A DNA stretch of 64,000 bases from Ettlia oleoabundans (Eukaryota; Chlorophyta; Chlorophyceae; Chlamydomonadales), in contig JAAMXP010000259.1 in NCBI GenBank assembly GCA_019693395.1, positions 44,948 through 108,947 of the forward strand, written 5' to 3'. The position numbers and the translations under genes are program-made. Of this stretch, positions 36,971 through 46,737 are shown in pieces. Each line of letters begins with the position of its first letter. Position 1 is the stretch's first letter. Below the pieces are notes generated by a model that worked only from the letters and a program-made list of their open reading frames with translations, made no database searches and was not told the DNA's origin.

Positions 36971-38610
36971 ATGAGCGATTGGCACGTTTCAGAACAGTTT
37001 CAGCAGCACAGGCACGTCGGCAACGCGCAGTCTTCAGGCAACATGGAGTGGTACAGTGCCGGAGGCACAGCGCAATATGGAGGCGCCAGCAGCTACAGCT
37101 ATGAGGCGCCACGGGGTGTGCAGGGCGGGGCAGCCTACGGATCATTTGAGGACGAAGCCCCGCTGCTTGAAGGTGGGTGCAGCCTGCTTGGAGGACTGTG
37201 AGACTGATTTCTGCGCTGTGCATGCCGATATGAGAGGCGACCGCGACCTTGTGGCAGCCCGCACCGGTGCCCCGCCATTGCCCGCGGTCGCATGGTGCCA
37301 ACCACCTGTGCTGTGCTGTGCATCCCCAATTCTGCACCCCTCCGTGTCCCTGCCTACAGAACTAGGGATCGACATTCCGGCCATTTTACGTCGCACTCGC
37401 AGCATACTCACTTTTCGGCTGTCTGGGCACGATATGGAACACTTGGACCTTGGAGGGCCCCTCATTTTCATGGCTCTGCTTGGCTTTGCTCACCTACTGG
37501 TGCATGAACTTGGCTGTAGCTGGCGGTATTCTCGACTGAACTGCATGGGAGTTGAGAGCATAGTGGTTTTAAGTCGTCAGGACAGGCACTGCACTTGTCA
37601 TGCAACAGTGGCCTGGATTGGCCTGCGGTGCACGTTATGAGGTCGTGTATGCAGACATCCATCCGCAGTCCTGCACCGTGAGCCGTGTTTGATGCAAGGG
37701 TGGTTATGTCATGGTAAAGCTTGGAGTGATGCTGCAGGTTGGCAAGATGCACTTTGGCTACATCCTCGGCTGGACGGTTGTGGGCTCGATGCTGCTGTGG
37801 TGAGCGGCGGCCCAGTTTGACTGTCATGGTGTGCCTTGAATGCCAGAATGCTTGCGCCTGGAGCAGCGTTCTGCATACATGTGCTGCGTCCCTCCCTTGC
37901 TCCTGTCAGCTGCAACATGCGCAAACAATGACTCCATGACCTGCATCCAACATAGTAGGATTAGCAGCTGCCGCTGCAGTTGTAAAAAGGCTGCTGCCGT
38001 ACTGTGCACTATTCTGCCGCTTGCGCATGCCTCCCAAATTGCAGCACAAACCTTGCAATGCCATGCCTCCCATGCGTATACAGGTTTGTGTTGAACAGCA
38101 TCACGGGTTCGGAGGATCCTGACGCCAAGTCCCTTGACTTGTACAGCTGCACCTGCCTGCTGGGATACGCGCTGCTGCCGCTGGTGGGCCACGCATTCTT
38201 GGCGCTGGCGTTACCGCGGTGAGCAACATGCTGTATGGCGCTGGTTGCAGAGCTGCTGCTGCTGATTTGGGTTGGATGCACACGGGCAGGACTCGCAGCG
38301 TTGCCTACTGTATTGCTTGGCAGTTGGTTGACTGTCTGGTGATGGTGCAGCTGGTAAGAGAATGGTAACACGTCTCAGCGTGTATCAAGGGAATGGATCA
38401 GGGTAAGCAGTCCCTGTGGAAACTATGTGCTTGTTCTGCAGGAGATCGATCCCCAGTGCGGCAGCGGCAGTGGTGGCAGTGCTGTGGGCCTCGCACACGG
38501 CAGCCAAGCTCTTTGTGCGGCGCTCGCCGCTGCTAGATGGGCAGCATCCCGTGGTATTTTTTCCATGCTTCCTGATGTACGCTTCCTTTGTCCTCCTCTC
38601 CCTGTACTGA
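36971..38610 (+). CDS. Yip1-domain protein (YIPF5/YIPF7 type), ER-Golgi trafficking
   Basis: Multi-pass ER/Golgi membrane protein; Yip1/YIPF5 interacts with Rab GTPases and YIF1 (family knowledge). Exons 36971-37172, 37360-37499, 37738-37799, 38084-38218 and 38442-38610 sum to 708 nt, giving 235 residues. The cytosolic N-terminus is Gly/Tyr/Gln-rich and ends ELGIDIPAILRRT. The Yip1 motif follows (DLGGPLIFMALLGFAHLL), then KMHFGYILGW, YSCTCLLGYALLPL and a C-terminal helix ending FLMYASFVLLSLY. There are five hydrophobic segments, as in the family. A decayed copy of its last exon lies at 44860-45031. No TGTAA was found close downstream. Confidence 0.92.
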
Positions 38611-38667
38611 TAGTGCCCTGGTGCATTTGGGTTCGGCTTGATTGATCGGGTAACCCCCACTTTGCTT

Positions 38668-38672
38668 TTACA
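38668..38672 (-). terminator. Possible TGTAA polyadenylation signal on the minus strand
   Basis: TTACA on the plus strand, about 186 bases past the stop of the minus-strand reading frame at 38858. It fits a real gene there. Confidence 0.3.
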
Positions 38673-38857
38673 TCAATCAACACTGCTTTATTGGTGTGAG
38701 TTGTTGCCTTTCCATGTGTATGCACACTTCCTAGTATACTGAGCAGCTATGTAGCTGTCTGGCCCACTCTGGCTTGGAAGGAGGAATGCTACCGACCGGC
38801 GGTACGGCTGGTACAGTACACAGGGGCTACAGCAATCGCCTGGAGCCATTACTGCTC

Positions 38858-39307
38858 TTAGATTGCCGTATCTGTCCGCTTTCGTCTGCATTGAAGCGCT
38901 CCAATGCCAGAAGAAATCTTGTTGGCCTTCAAAGTGCTTGGGTTTGCCCTCGTTACGGTGGCCGCGCTTTGTTCAGGTTGCGATTTCGGCGGCTTGATTG
39001 CTGAATGCAACAACGCAACTTCGTCTCGTATGACGGCCGAATCGCCGCCACTTTGTTCGGACGGTATATGGTCAAAACTCCTGCCGCTTCCCTTCCCGCC
39101 GCCTTCACTGCGTGCCGCTGAATACAGTGCTGACCGGTCTCCCACGCTGGATTGCACCGGCATGGCAGGTGCCCCAGCTTTCCCCAGCAAGTCTTTGGGC
39201 CTGCTGCAGTATGGAATACTTGGCAACAGTCGCCTAGCATACCTTCGCATTGCCCCTGCTTCCACCAATGGCAGTGGTGAGGTGTGGCGACGTAGCATGC
39301 CACGCAT
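38858..39307 (-). CDS. Hypothetical protein with basic N-terminus (tentative)
   Basis: Single-exon open frame of 149 residues starting at an ATG. The first 50 residues have many Arg and few acidic residues (MRRYARRLLPSIPYC region), as in mitochondrial or plastid targeting peptides. The middle is Gly/Ser-rich (EGGGKGSGRSFDHIPS). A short amphipathic stretch, DSAVIRDEVALLHSAIKPP, follows. I recognise no family. The opposite strand is also open over the same bases (148 codons from 38904), so which strand codes, if either, is unclear. I favour the minus strand because of the targeting-like N-terminus and the downstream TGTAA. Confidence 0.35.
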   Translation of the reverse strand: MRGMLRRHTSPLPLVEAGAMRRYARRLLPSIPYCSRPKDLLGKAGAPAMPVQSSVGDRSALYSAARSEGGGKGSGRSFDHIPSEQSGGDSAVIRDEVALLHSAIKPPKSQPEQSAATVTRANPSTLKANKISSGIGALQCRRKRTDTAI

Positions 39308-39405
39308 GTGCTGGAGGGAACCGATGTGCGAGCTTGCTTGTGGAGTTTAGAGCTGCGTTTTTGTGTTTTTACTTTCTGCTTGGATCAATTCATGCGCAGG
39401 GCTTG

Positions 39406-40380
39406 ATGATGAGGAGCAGCAGCAGCAGGAGGTGGGACGAGGGGAGCAAGTGGCTGGCTGGCAGGTGTAATAGCAGTGGTGCATCCAACACAGGATGCCC
39501 TGCCGCAGCATCCCATGCCACAGCTGGAAATAGGCAGCTAGCAACTGCAGGACAGCTTCCCAGCATCCAAGATGCCGGCAGTGCAAGTTAAGTGCAAGTT
39601 ACTACCCGCAGCCAGTCACCCTTCGGGCTGATGTTGGGTTGAACTGCAGAGCCAGCAGGCAGCACCAGCTGGGCGACGAGCAACAAAGGGTGCCGCTGAG
39701 CAGTGGACCCTCACCTAAATGCGTGAGCAGCTGGAGGGGAGCGTGTACATGTTGCCGAGCTGTTGCTTGCCTGCAAACGTGCAACTGCGAGTTGAAAGCC
39801 TGCGTTTCTGGTGCAGAACTGCCTGAGCTCTCACCTGGTGTTGAAGTGCTGGATGTTGGAGGGCCTTGAGGTGGTGCCGAGGCAGTTCTGTGATGAAACT
39901 CACTGCTGAGGGACCACTTCCAGCCTGCACCTGGGATTGCTGCTGCTGGTGGCCACGTCGCAATGTGCTGTTGGAGTGGTTAAGAATTTAGACGCATTGC
40001 CATTTCCTATCCTTGATTGTAGTTGCAGTGGGAAAAGCAGGAGACATGCCGCTGCAGCACGCACACCCAGCAGCCCAGCGAGCAGCATGTGTTCCACCGG
40101 CGCCGTGTTGGCTGGATGGTCCTGAAGCCGCTCTTGGGCTACTTGATTGGCCAGCAGGCTACCACCAGCTTTGCAAACCATCTAGCGGCTGGCGCTGCAC
40201 AGCTGGAGAAAGCACCAGCCGAGGCACAGGTGGTGGCGCCTGTTGTATTGTCTGTTGTATTGCAACGCTGCACAGCAGTGGGGCATGCTGGGTAGTTTGC
40301 TGTAGCCAGCCTCCAAAGGTGCGGCAGGCTCAGCGGCTGGCGCCAGCAGTGGGGCCGGTTGCATACAAGCAGAGGATTAG
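39406..40380 (+). CDS. Tentative spliced gene of unknown function
   Basis: Five exons can be joined in frame: 39406-39464, 39650-39722, 39817-39870, 40029-40229, 40306-40380. They give 462 nt and 153 residues. Acceptors are TGCAG or TGTAG and donors are GTGTAA, GTGAGC and GTGG. The N-terminus is Ser/Arg-rich (MMRSSSSRRW). The fourth exon is the most protein-like, with RRRVGWMVLKPLLGYLIGQQ and then an Ala-rich helix. The C-terminus is Ala/Gly/Ser-rich. I do not recognise a family. No TGTAA signal follows closely. The frame-consistent splicing could be chance in GC-rich DNA. Confidence 0.3.
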
Positions 40381-40814
40381 GCAAAGCAGCGGAACCTAGT
40401 AGCAGTTCACCTCGGATCCAGGCAAGTGGCAGGGGAGAAATGGCTAGTTGTTTATTTTCTTACGTTTGTTGGGGGGTTGTGGCCAAGGTGACGATGCATG
40501 TGCATTGACCCGGACAGGCGAGCCGGCATGCTTTGCAGTAAACATCGCCTCAGCAATAAGCCCTGCGTTGCCTATGGAGAAGTTTGCATGAGCTTAAGCT
40601 CCCATAGAATCAAGTAATCTATCTCGAAGACCTTGAGATGGCTGCGCCCCGACTTTAAGACTTGAATTGTTGCGACTGTTGGATGATCTGGATCTCGCTT
40701 CGTGCACACAGCGGTGCTTTGTGCGCGGGGAAGGCTGGCTGTGCTCTCTGAGGCGACCAAGGGCAACACCAGTGTGTTCCTTTAGCAACAATTGCTGTAG
40801 GTGGTGCTAGCAGG

Positions 40815-41117
40815 CTATGGCAATGGCTTCGGTGGCAGGCGGGCTGGCAAGCCTGTGCGCCCTGCTGCCACACGAGCGGGCTGGAGCGGCCTCATCACTG
40901 TCATTGCTTGCTGCTCCAGCCGTGGCACTGAGACAAATGGAAGCGACAAAATAGTTGAGCTAAGCATCACCAGTAGCCCTGCTACAGCAGCAACAATGAC
41001 TATATCTGCAGAGCCATCAGTGGGCAGAAGCAGGCGGGCCGGCATTAACAACACCCACAGTGCGAACCTGCGTTGGACTGAGCCCCTATTGACGCACGCC
41101 TGCACGGCATGCCGCAT
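40815..41117 (-). CDS. Small membrane-protein reading frame (tentative)
   Basis: 100-codon frame from a true ATG. It contains a long hydrophobic block (ADIVIVAAVAGLLVMLSSTI preceded by FALWVLLMPARLLL) that could form two membrane helices, and a basic Pro-rich tail. No family match and no supporting splice or poly(A) evidence. Confidence 0.22.
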   Translation of the reverse strand: MRHAVQACVNRGSVQRRFALWVLLMPARLLLPTDGSADIVIVAAVAGLLVMLSSTILSLPFVSVPRLEQQAMTVMRPLQPARVAAGRTGLPARLPPKPLP

Positions 41118-41628
41118 GCATACAACTGTGTATCATCCCTGCCATCCCATGCTGTCAGACGCTCTCTTCAACATACATGTCAGTGCATGATAGTTGCACT
41201 CGTCATCACCCTTTGCTCAAAGTATTTAACAGTGGCAAGGTGGACATGCAGGGACACAAGTGGACGAGTTGGGCAACTGGGCTTCATAAAACCCTACGTC
41301 GCGTTTGATATACGTGCATGAATGGGAGTTGAATTGGTTTGTTTTGCAGGGAACACTTGTAGTGTTGCTGTCTGTGCAGCCAGGCTGCAGCAACCCTGGG
41401 GTTGACGCTATGCTAAGGTTGAATTGAGCAGCGATGGGCTAGAAAGAAGAGTGCGGGGGACAGGACGAGGAAATGGCCTGTCGACTAGCTTTGATGGGCG
41501 CAGCGAGCGAGGAACAACGCAGGTATCTGCGATCGATTGTAAAGGAAAGGAAGCGCGCAAAGCGAGTGTGCGTTGTCACGAGAACGTCGTGAGGGAGGCA
41601 CGCAAGTGGGCCTCGCACTCGCACCCAC
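41118..41628. other. Intergenic, no feature seen
   Basis: 511 bases with short open frames only. The right part is downstream of the coiled-coil gene and should hold its 3' UTR. Confidence 0.5.
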
Positions 41629-43052
41629 TCATTGCTTGCCGCGGCATGAAGGGATCGACCCTACATCATCTCCAGTTTTCTCGTTAAAGCTGTCATCTGA
41701 TAAGAGGCAGCTCATCAAGTCCAACCACTGGTTAACGCTGGCCTTCAGCTCTTCTACTTCCGGCGACAGCTCCTCAGCTTCTGCTGGTAATAGACTAGCC
41801 AGGGAGGGCCAGGCAACCCTTCGTGGTCGTGCTGCACAAGCTGCCGCCTCCTCAGCGTGCTTCCTCATCTCCTGGCCAGTCTCAAAGAAGCTCCCAGTGC
41901 CAGCCGCCAGCTGACGCTCCAGTTCCTGCACCACCTCCTTTTCCTTAGCGGCAATCAGATCTAGTGCCTCCCCAGATATTTTCAATGCTGCATCTGATGC
42001 TGCCACCGCCTCTACCCGCCGCTTTGAATGCGCTGCCTTGGTAGTGTGTAAAACAGCCTCCATGGTCCATCTGGCTTCCTCCTCAGCTTCCGCCGCCTGA
42101 CTGCTCCACCTCCTCTCCAACACTCGCTGCTCCTTTCTGTCTTGCATCTCCTCAATCTTGGACATTAGCTCCGAGATTGCGGCGTTGTCCCGCCTCCAAC
42201 GTGTCATTGCTTTACGGCTGGTTTTTGCTGCCTTGTCAACTACTGCCCACACTTTGCCGACATAGTCACTCAGGTGGTTTAGGGCTGACTCCTCTGCTTG
42301 TAGTCTTCGGCTCTCAGCGTGCCGATCCGCCACTTCTTTTGCAAGGCTGCTCAGGACCTGCACACGGAGCGGAGAGCATTGTTTGGCATCAGTCGCAGCG
42401 CGTTCCTTTCCCTGCAACAAAAAATCTCATCAGCAGCAGCAATAGCATGAGCCGGGGCAGAGCAGAAGCAGGAGCTGCCTCTGTTTTGCCGGATACAATA
42501 AGTGTTCAAGAGAGTGGCACACCCCCGTCGTTTGCATTAAGCATATGCAGATGGCAATGGTTGAAAGTCGACAGGCAGATGTGGGCTGGGGGCAGGGCGC
42601 TGGCACAGCGGTGCTTACGCAGTGCAACAAACGAAATGCACATCAGAAACCAATTCAACGAAATGCCAGATGCATGTCCACGCCGGAAAGCTTTCAGCAG
42701 TAGCCTCAAGCCACCCCTTGCAACAAGCAGCGGTAAAGCTTGCAGGGCGGGTGCACAGGGCAGGGCAGGGGCTGTCAATACAGCAGGCCTGCAGATTGTC
42801 AGAAACGACCGGATGATTCAAGAACCATCAGTCTGGCAAGACGAGCGCAGGGCTCACCTGTTCATTTGAGGTGTGGAACGCGGTTTGGGGCACCATAGTT
42901 GTATACGTGCAGAGCCGCCATGGCGATAGCGGTGACGGCACAGCCACTGCTTCGCTGCACAGGGCTGGGACGAGCGGGGAGGGAAGCGCACAGGGGGACC
43001 TGGAGGCTAGCCGGGCGCACGCTGCAACCCGGCCGAAAACGCGGCTCAACAT
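41629..43052 (-). CDS. Coiled-coil protein with organelle-targeting-like N-terminus, unknown family
   Basis: Two exons, 43052-42858 and 42411-41629, give 978 nt and 325 residues. The first exon starts MLSRVFGRVAACARLASRS, an Arg/Ala/Ser-rich, acid-free leader typical of mitochondrial presequences, and ends at a GTGAGC donor. The second exon follows a T-rich acceptor and is almost all charged helix. It holds heptad-like Glu/Lys/Ala segments such as ISELMSKIEEMQDRKEQRV and KEKEVVQELERQLAAG, and ends with an acidic helix EAEELSPEVEELKASVNQW. An alternative acceptor 54 bases downstream keeps the frame. No enzyme motif or membrane segment is visible in the mature part. I do not know the family. 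Confidence 0.65.
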
Positions 43053-43369
43053 TGCGGCAGGGAACACGGGATAACGAGAGCGACAGCAAAGGTGAGATAG
43101 CGAGCTATGCCGCTCCGTCCCTGAGCTGCCGGAGAAGGGGCCACGTGTGTCGCCCTCTTTAGAATGAAAAAGTGGCAAACAGCCAATAAGCAGTCGCCAA
43201 AGAGGGATTCAGGTCAGGGTGGCGCGGTTTGTCATACAATAAGAGGATTAATAATAATATTGGTACTGGTAGATTGCACGCAAGGGAAGAGATTCACAGT
43301 TTATATTGCTGGAGAATAGACATTGGGCAGTTCAGTAAATTGCAAAAAATTAACGGCTAGTCTTAGTAA
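43053..43369. other. Promoter region of coiled-coil gene and AT-rich stretch
   Basis: It holds the upstream region of the minus-strand gene at 43052. An unusually AT-rich patch (about 43235-43380, with repeated TAATAA-like triplets) stands out from the GC-rich surroundings. Confidence 0.5.
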
Positions 43370-44316
43370 ATTTTACTGTGTCGTTAAGCACCTGTGTCTT
43401 AACACCCAAGTACCTGCCGACCTCGTGTAGGGCCTGGCACTCCTGAACTGTAAATGCACCGACCACAAAAGCCACATCATCGGCAAGTCCATGACCGTGT
43501 ATGAACTAGCTCAGCCGGCTGTACAGGCCAGCCAGGTTGTTGGCCATGTGCTGCACGGTGTGCCAGGGGTGGCGAGCTGGATGTTCTTGCGCAGCTTGGC
43601 ATGCTGGGGATCGGACAGCACTGCTTCCCAAAATTTCTTGCCTCGTGCTTCCATCAGCCGCTGCCTCAGCTTGTTTGTGCGGACCTTGATAAGTTTCCTT
43701 TGAGCGTCCTCTGCAAGCCCAAAGAGCGGCATATGCGGGTGCTATGCATCAGCCGGGTAACTGACAGGTCTGACAAATAGTTACGAAACATGGCTCAATG
43801 CGCTGCATTGTCAACACCAGCACCGCAATGGAGTATGCACGAGGCAGTAGGCGGAAATTGCAACCCACCCATGAACCCTCGCATTACGAGGGGGCCGTCC
43901 AAGTCCCGGATGCGCGACTCCTTTGCGCTGTATGTCGTACTCCTGCCGCACTACTGTCACTCGCAGCTGCATGAGAGAGCTGCTAGCAGACTCTGATCCA
44001 GCTTCTACTCCTTCGAAAGATTCTGGAGAGGTGAGGCCATCTGCTGGACCGGCTGCCCAACTGCCAAAGAACTGCATACAAGCACCAATTGCCGGTCACT
44101 ATGCGCGAACAAGCACAGCCAACAGGGGCAGCAGGGTTCCACCACCCAGGCTTCCCCATCTGTCGCAACGGGGCAGATGCAAGGGGTGAGGAGAACAACA
44201 TTCTGCAATGCAGTGCTAGCGCTTACCTTCGGCCACTGGTACGAATGAGAGCGGTCAATGAGGCCAGGCTCCACCTTGAAGCACTCAGAGCGGACCTTCT
44301 GCAGCGTTGACGCCAT
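43370..44316 (-). pseudogene. Disrupted coding region, unknown family
   Basis: Reading down the minus strand, an ATG at 44316 opens a good 30-codon exon (MASTLQKVRSECFKVEPG..., to 44227) with a GTAAGC donor. A second in-frame exon, 44071-43869, contains MQLRVTVVRQEYDIQRKG. From about 43735 a charged helix (KLRQRLMEARGKKFWEAVL) continues in one frame to about 43570. A different frame then carries the protein-like text HTVQHMANNLAGLYSRL, a TAG stop, and IHGHGLADDVAFVVGAF to about 43370. No intron fits between the two frames, so a frameshift plus stop is the simplest reading. A misread splice pattern cannot be excluded. Confidence 0.35.
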
Positions 44317-44859
44317 AAACACTGCTCCGCTGCTTCAGCCTTGGTGCGGGCGGAGGTTTTGCAGCAATACCAAACTTGGTGAGACCAGGCGGCGCAAAAG
44401 GTGGGGGAACATTGTCGCGCAGGAATGAAAGTGTCGCTCAGGCTAGAAGTAGGGAGGCAGGAAGTTCCGCCGTGGGAAACGTAAGAAGTCAAAGATTGAA
44501 TATTACACACGTGAGTTCCGTAGGACTTGTAGGACATGGGCCCAAAAGCGGGGATAAGCTGGCGGCACACCTGGCGCAGGCTGGCGCCAGCCTATCCTAT
44601 GCCAAGCCTCGTACGCCAGCCATAATCCTGAGATCCAGCCCTGAAACCAAGTTTGGTGTTCACCATAGATTTGTCCATGGTTGTTTTTCCTACTATCGGT
44701 GCCTGACAATTCTGTCGCGTCGTGCCTGCAGGCAGTTGCCAACGCTCTAGTGGCTGCAACCCGCTCTTGATCCATCAGCACCCAATCCCTAGCACAGCAC
44801 CCAACACAGGCCTGTGAGATGAGGCAGGCCAGCCAAATTACCCATCGCAGGCCTGATGA
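44317..44859. other. Intergenic, no feature seen
   Basis: 543 bases with overlapping short open frames on both strands but no recognisable gene, repeat or RNA. Confidence 0.5.
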
Positions 44860-45031
44860 TGAGGCAGGCCTGTGCGGAGGGGCCTGTGCACGGCAGCCAA
44901 GCACTTTATGCTGCGCTCGCCCTTACTAGATGTGCAACCCCCGTGGTCTGTTTCGCCTGCCTGCTGATGTATGCCTCCTTCGTCCTCCTCTATTTGTACC
45001 GATGGTGCCCGCACTGTGGGTGTGGTTCGGT
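44860..45031 (+). pseudogene. Decayed copy of the last exon of the Yip1-family gene
   Basis: This stretch lines up with 38470-38640, the end of the Yip1 gene. Shared segments include CACGGCAGCCAAGC, GCGCTCGCC..CTAGATG, CCGTGGT, CTTCGTCCTCCTCT (CTTTGTCCTCCTCT in the parent) and GTGCCC followed by GGTTCGG. Similarity stops at about 45031. The original TGA stop is CGA here, and the frame is otherwise altered: the encoded tail still reads LLMYASFVLLYLY but its upstream part no longer matches. No start, no intact upstream exons and no splice acceptor remain, so it is a partial duplication about 6.4 kb from the parent. Confidence 0.8.
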
Positions 45032-45725
45032 CATCAGCAGTGCTGCTCCGCTGCAGCTGTGGCAACCGTTAATCGTTCTAAAAGAATGCCTAGCTCGCTT
45101 TCTTTGCAATCCGATGCCATTCTTGTTGAGTCCCACGCACATTGTTGCTTTGTTAGCCTGATGCGAGGTTTGAATCACCAGAGGTGGGCGATTCAGGTAG
45201 CCAAAGGCAGGCGGTATCTCAGTGCAACAACGCATGAAGCGGTACAAGCCCCACCCTGGCATCAACCAGATTCCAGGCCCTGCCCATCCTCGCCCTTAAT
45301 GCTGGCCACAGCAACTGCTGGAGCAGGTGTCTGGCGTGATGAGCGTTCCTGATGGCAATACCCTTTGCCGGAGATGGCAGCCAGGGCCAGCCCTAGGCAT
45401 CTGCAGCCTGGACAAGCATAGCTGGTAATTCAGACGTGCCAGCCACGTCCGCCATACCAGCAGCATCTGGCAAACCTGCACTTGAAAGCATTCTTGGACA
45501 ACACTGTGGGCAGACGATATGGCGTCCTTGCTCGTGGTAGTTGGAGGCTTCATAATTGATGAATGAGTGATGTGGAGGCATGATGAGCCCGCTTTGCATG
45601 CTGTGGAGCTGACCCCAGCATAGAGTAGTAAGAAACTCGGCAAACTCCATTACACCACCACATAACTCTTAGTGATTTTACAAAACTACTTGAGCAATCA
45701 CTTTTGGAAGGTTATCTCTGGCAGA
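45032..45725. other. Upstream region of the ELIP gene
   Basis: 694 bases. A minus-strand open frame at 45393-45650 (85 codons from ATG) contains HIVCPQCCPRML but has no family match and lies where the ELIP promoter should be. No light-responsive element can be named from sequence alone. Confidence 0.4.
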
Positions 45726-46737
45726 ATGATCGCTCTCAAGGTTCCGAGCACCCTGCCGCGCGCCATGCAGCGCACTGGCGCCAATCGCCCGCAGCCTCGC
45801 CGCAGCATTGTGCGGGCTACAGCCAACGATGAGAAGCCCGGTTCCGACGGAGTTTACTTCTACAAAGGAAAGAGCTACACGCAGGCCGAGGTGTGCTAAA
45901 CCCCAGTTGCAGCCACACAAACGCGATGCCTGTGGCTGATTTGCATCCAACAAGGTTCGTTGCATCAGCAGTCGGCCCAGCGTCACGACTATGTGGTGCC
46001 GGCTGGTGTTGTGCGGTGACCTCCCCCAGCATCCTCTGCCGCTGTCCCTTTGCCCACAGCCTGCCCCAACCACCCACACCACAATGATGTGCATCCATGT
46101 GCCCCCTCCCTGCAGTGGGAGAAGGCCGTGGCAGACGGCAGCGTCAACCAGGCAGCCCCTACCCCCACCACCTACACTGACGGTGTGGCGGCAGCAGGCG
46201 AGACGCTCTCCCTGGGCCAGCTCATGGCTTTCAGCGGCCCCGCCCCAGAGCTCATCAACGGCCGCCTCGCCATGCTGGCATTCATTGCCGCAGTGGGCGC
46301 AGAGCTTTCCACTGGCGAGAGTGTGCTTCGTCAGCTGGCAGACGAGCCCACCGGTGAGACTTGTAAGAAGCGGAGCCTCGCTTGCATGCTTCTGATGGAG
46401 GAATGCTGCTGTCTGGGATCTGCTTGCACCTGGCTGCCCCATGACTGCTGCTTGGTTACCCTCGTGTGAGCCAGCTGTGTCTCTTGGTGCAAAATTCGAG
46501 ACACCCACAGTTTCATGCATCAATTGTTGAGGTGTCATCTCTGCCAATGCAGGTGTGATCTTGGCAGCCATCACCTTCATCACTGCCTCCCTCATCCCCA
46601 TGCTGTCCACCACCAAGCGTGAGCCATTTGGCCCCTTCTCCCCCTCTGCTGAGATGCTCAACGGGCGCGCCGCCATGATTGGCTTCGCCGCCATGTTGCT
46701 GCTGGAGGCAGTGCGGGGCGGCGCTGCGCTCTTCTGA
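45726..46737 (+). CDS. Early light-induced protein (ELIP/Cbr type), chlorophyll a/b-binding family
   Basis: Thylakoid three-helix protein that protects against excess light by binding free chlorophyll and carotenoids. Exons 45726-45890, 46116-46353 and 46553-46737 sum to 588 nt, giving 195 residues. The first 31 or so residues (ALKVPSTLPRAMQRTGANR..., SIVRATA) form a chloroplast transit peptide. Helix 1 carries the chlorophyll-binding signature PELINGRLAMLAF (about 98-110). Helix 3 carries EMLNGRAAMIGFAAM (about 165-179). A hydrophobic middle helix, VILAAITFITASLIPML, lies between them. Glu and Asn/Arg ligands are present in both signatures. Length and layout match algal Cbr/ELIP proteins. 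Such genes are normally induced by high light; the upstream region shows nothing decisive. Confidence 0.95.

Noticed and set aside
36729..37337. 202-codon minus-strand frame
   Set aside because: Overlaps the first exon and promoter of the Yip1-family gene on the other strand; no conserved motif.
43370..43500. Reverse-transcriptase domain suggested by a 'LADDVAF' stretch
   Set aside because: Only one short motif-like match; the neighbouring exons do not resemble any retroelement protein and no element ends were found.
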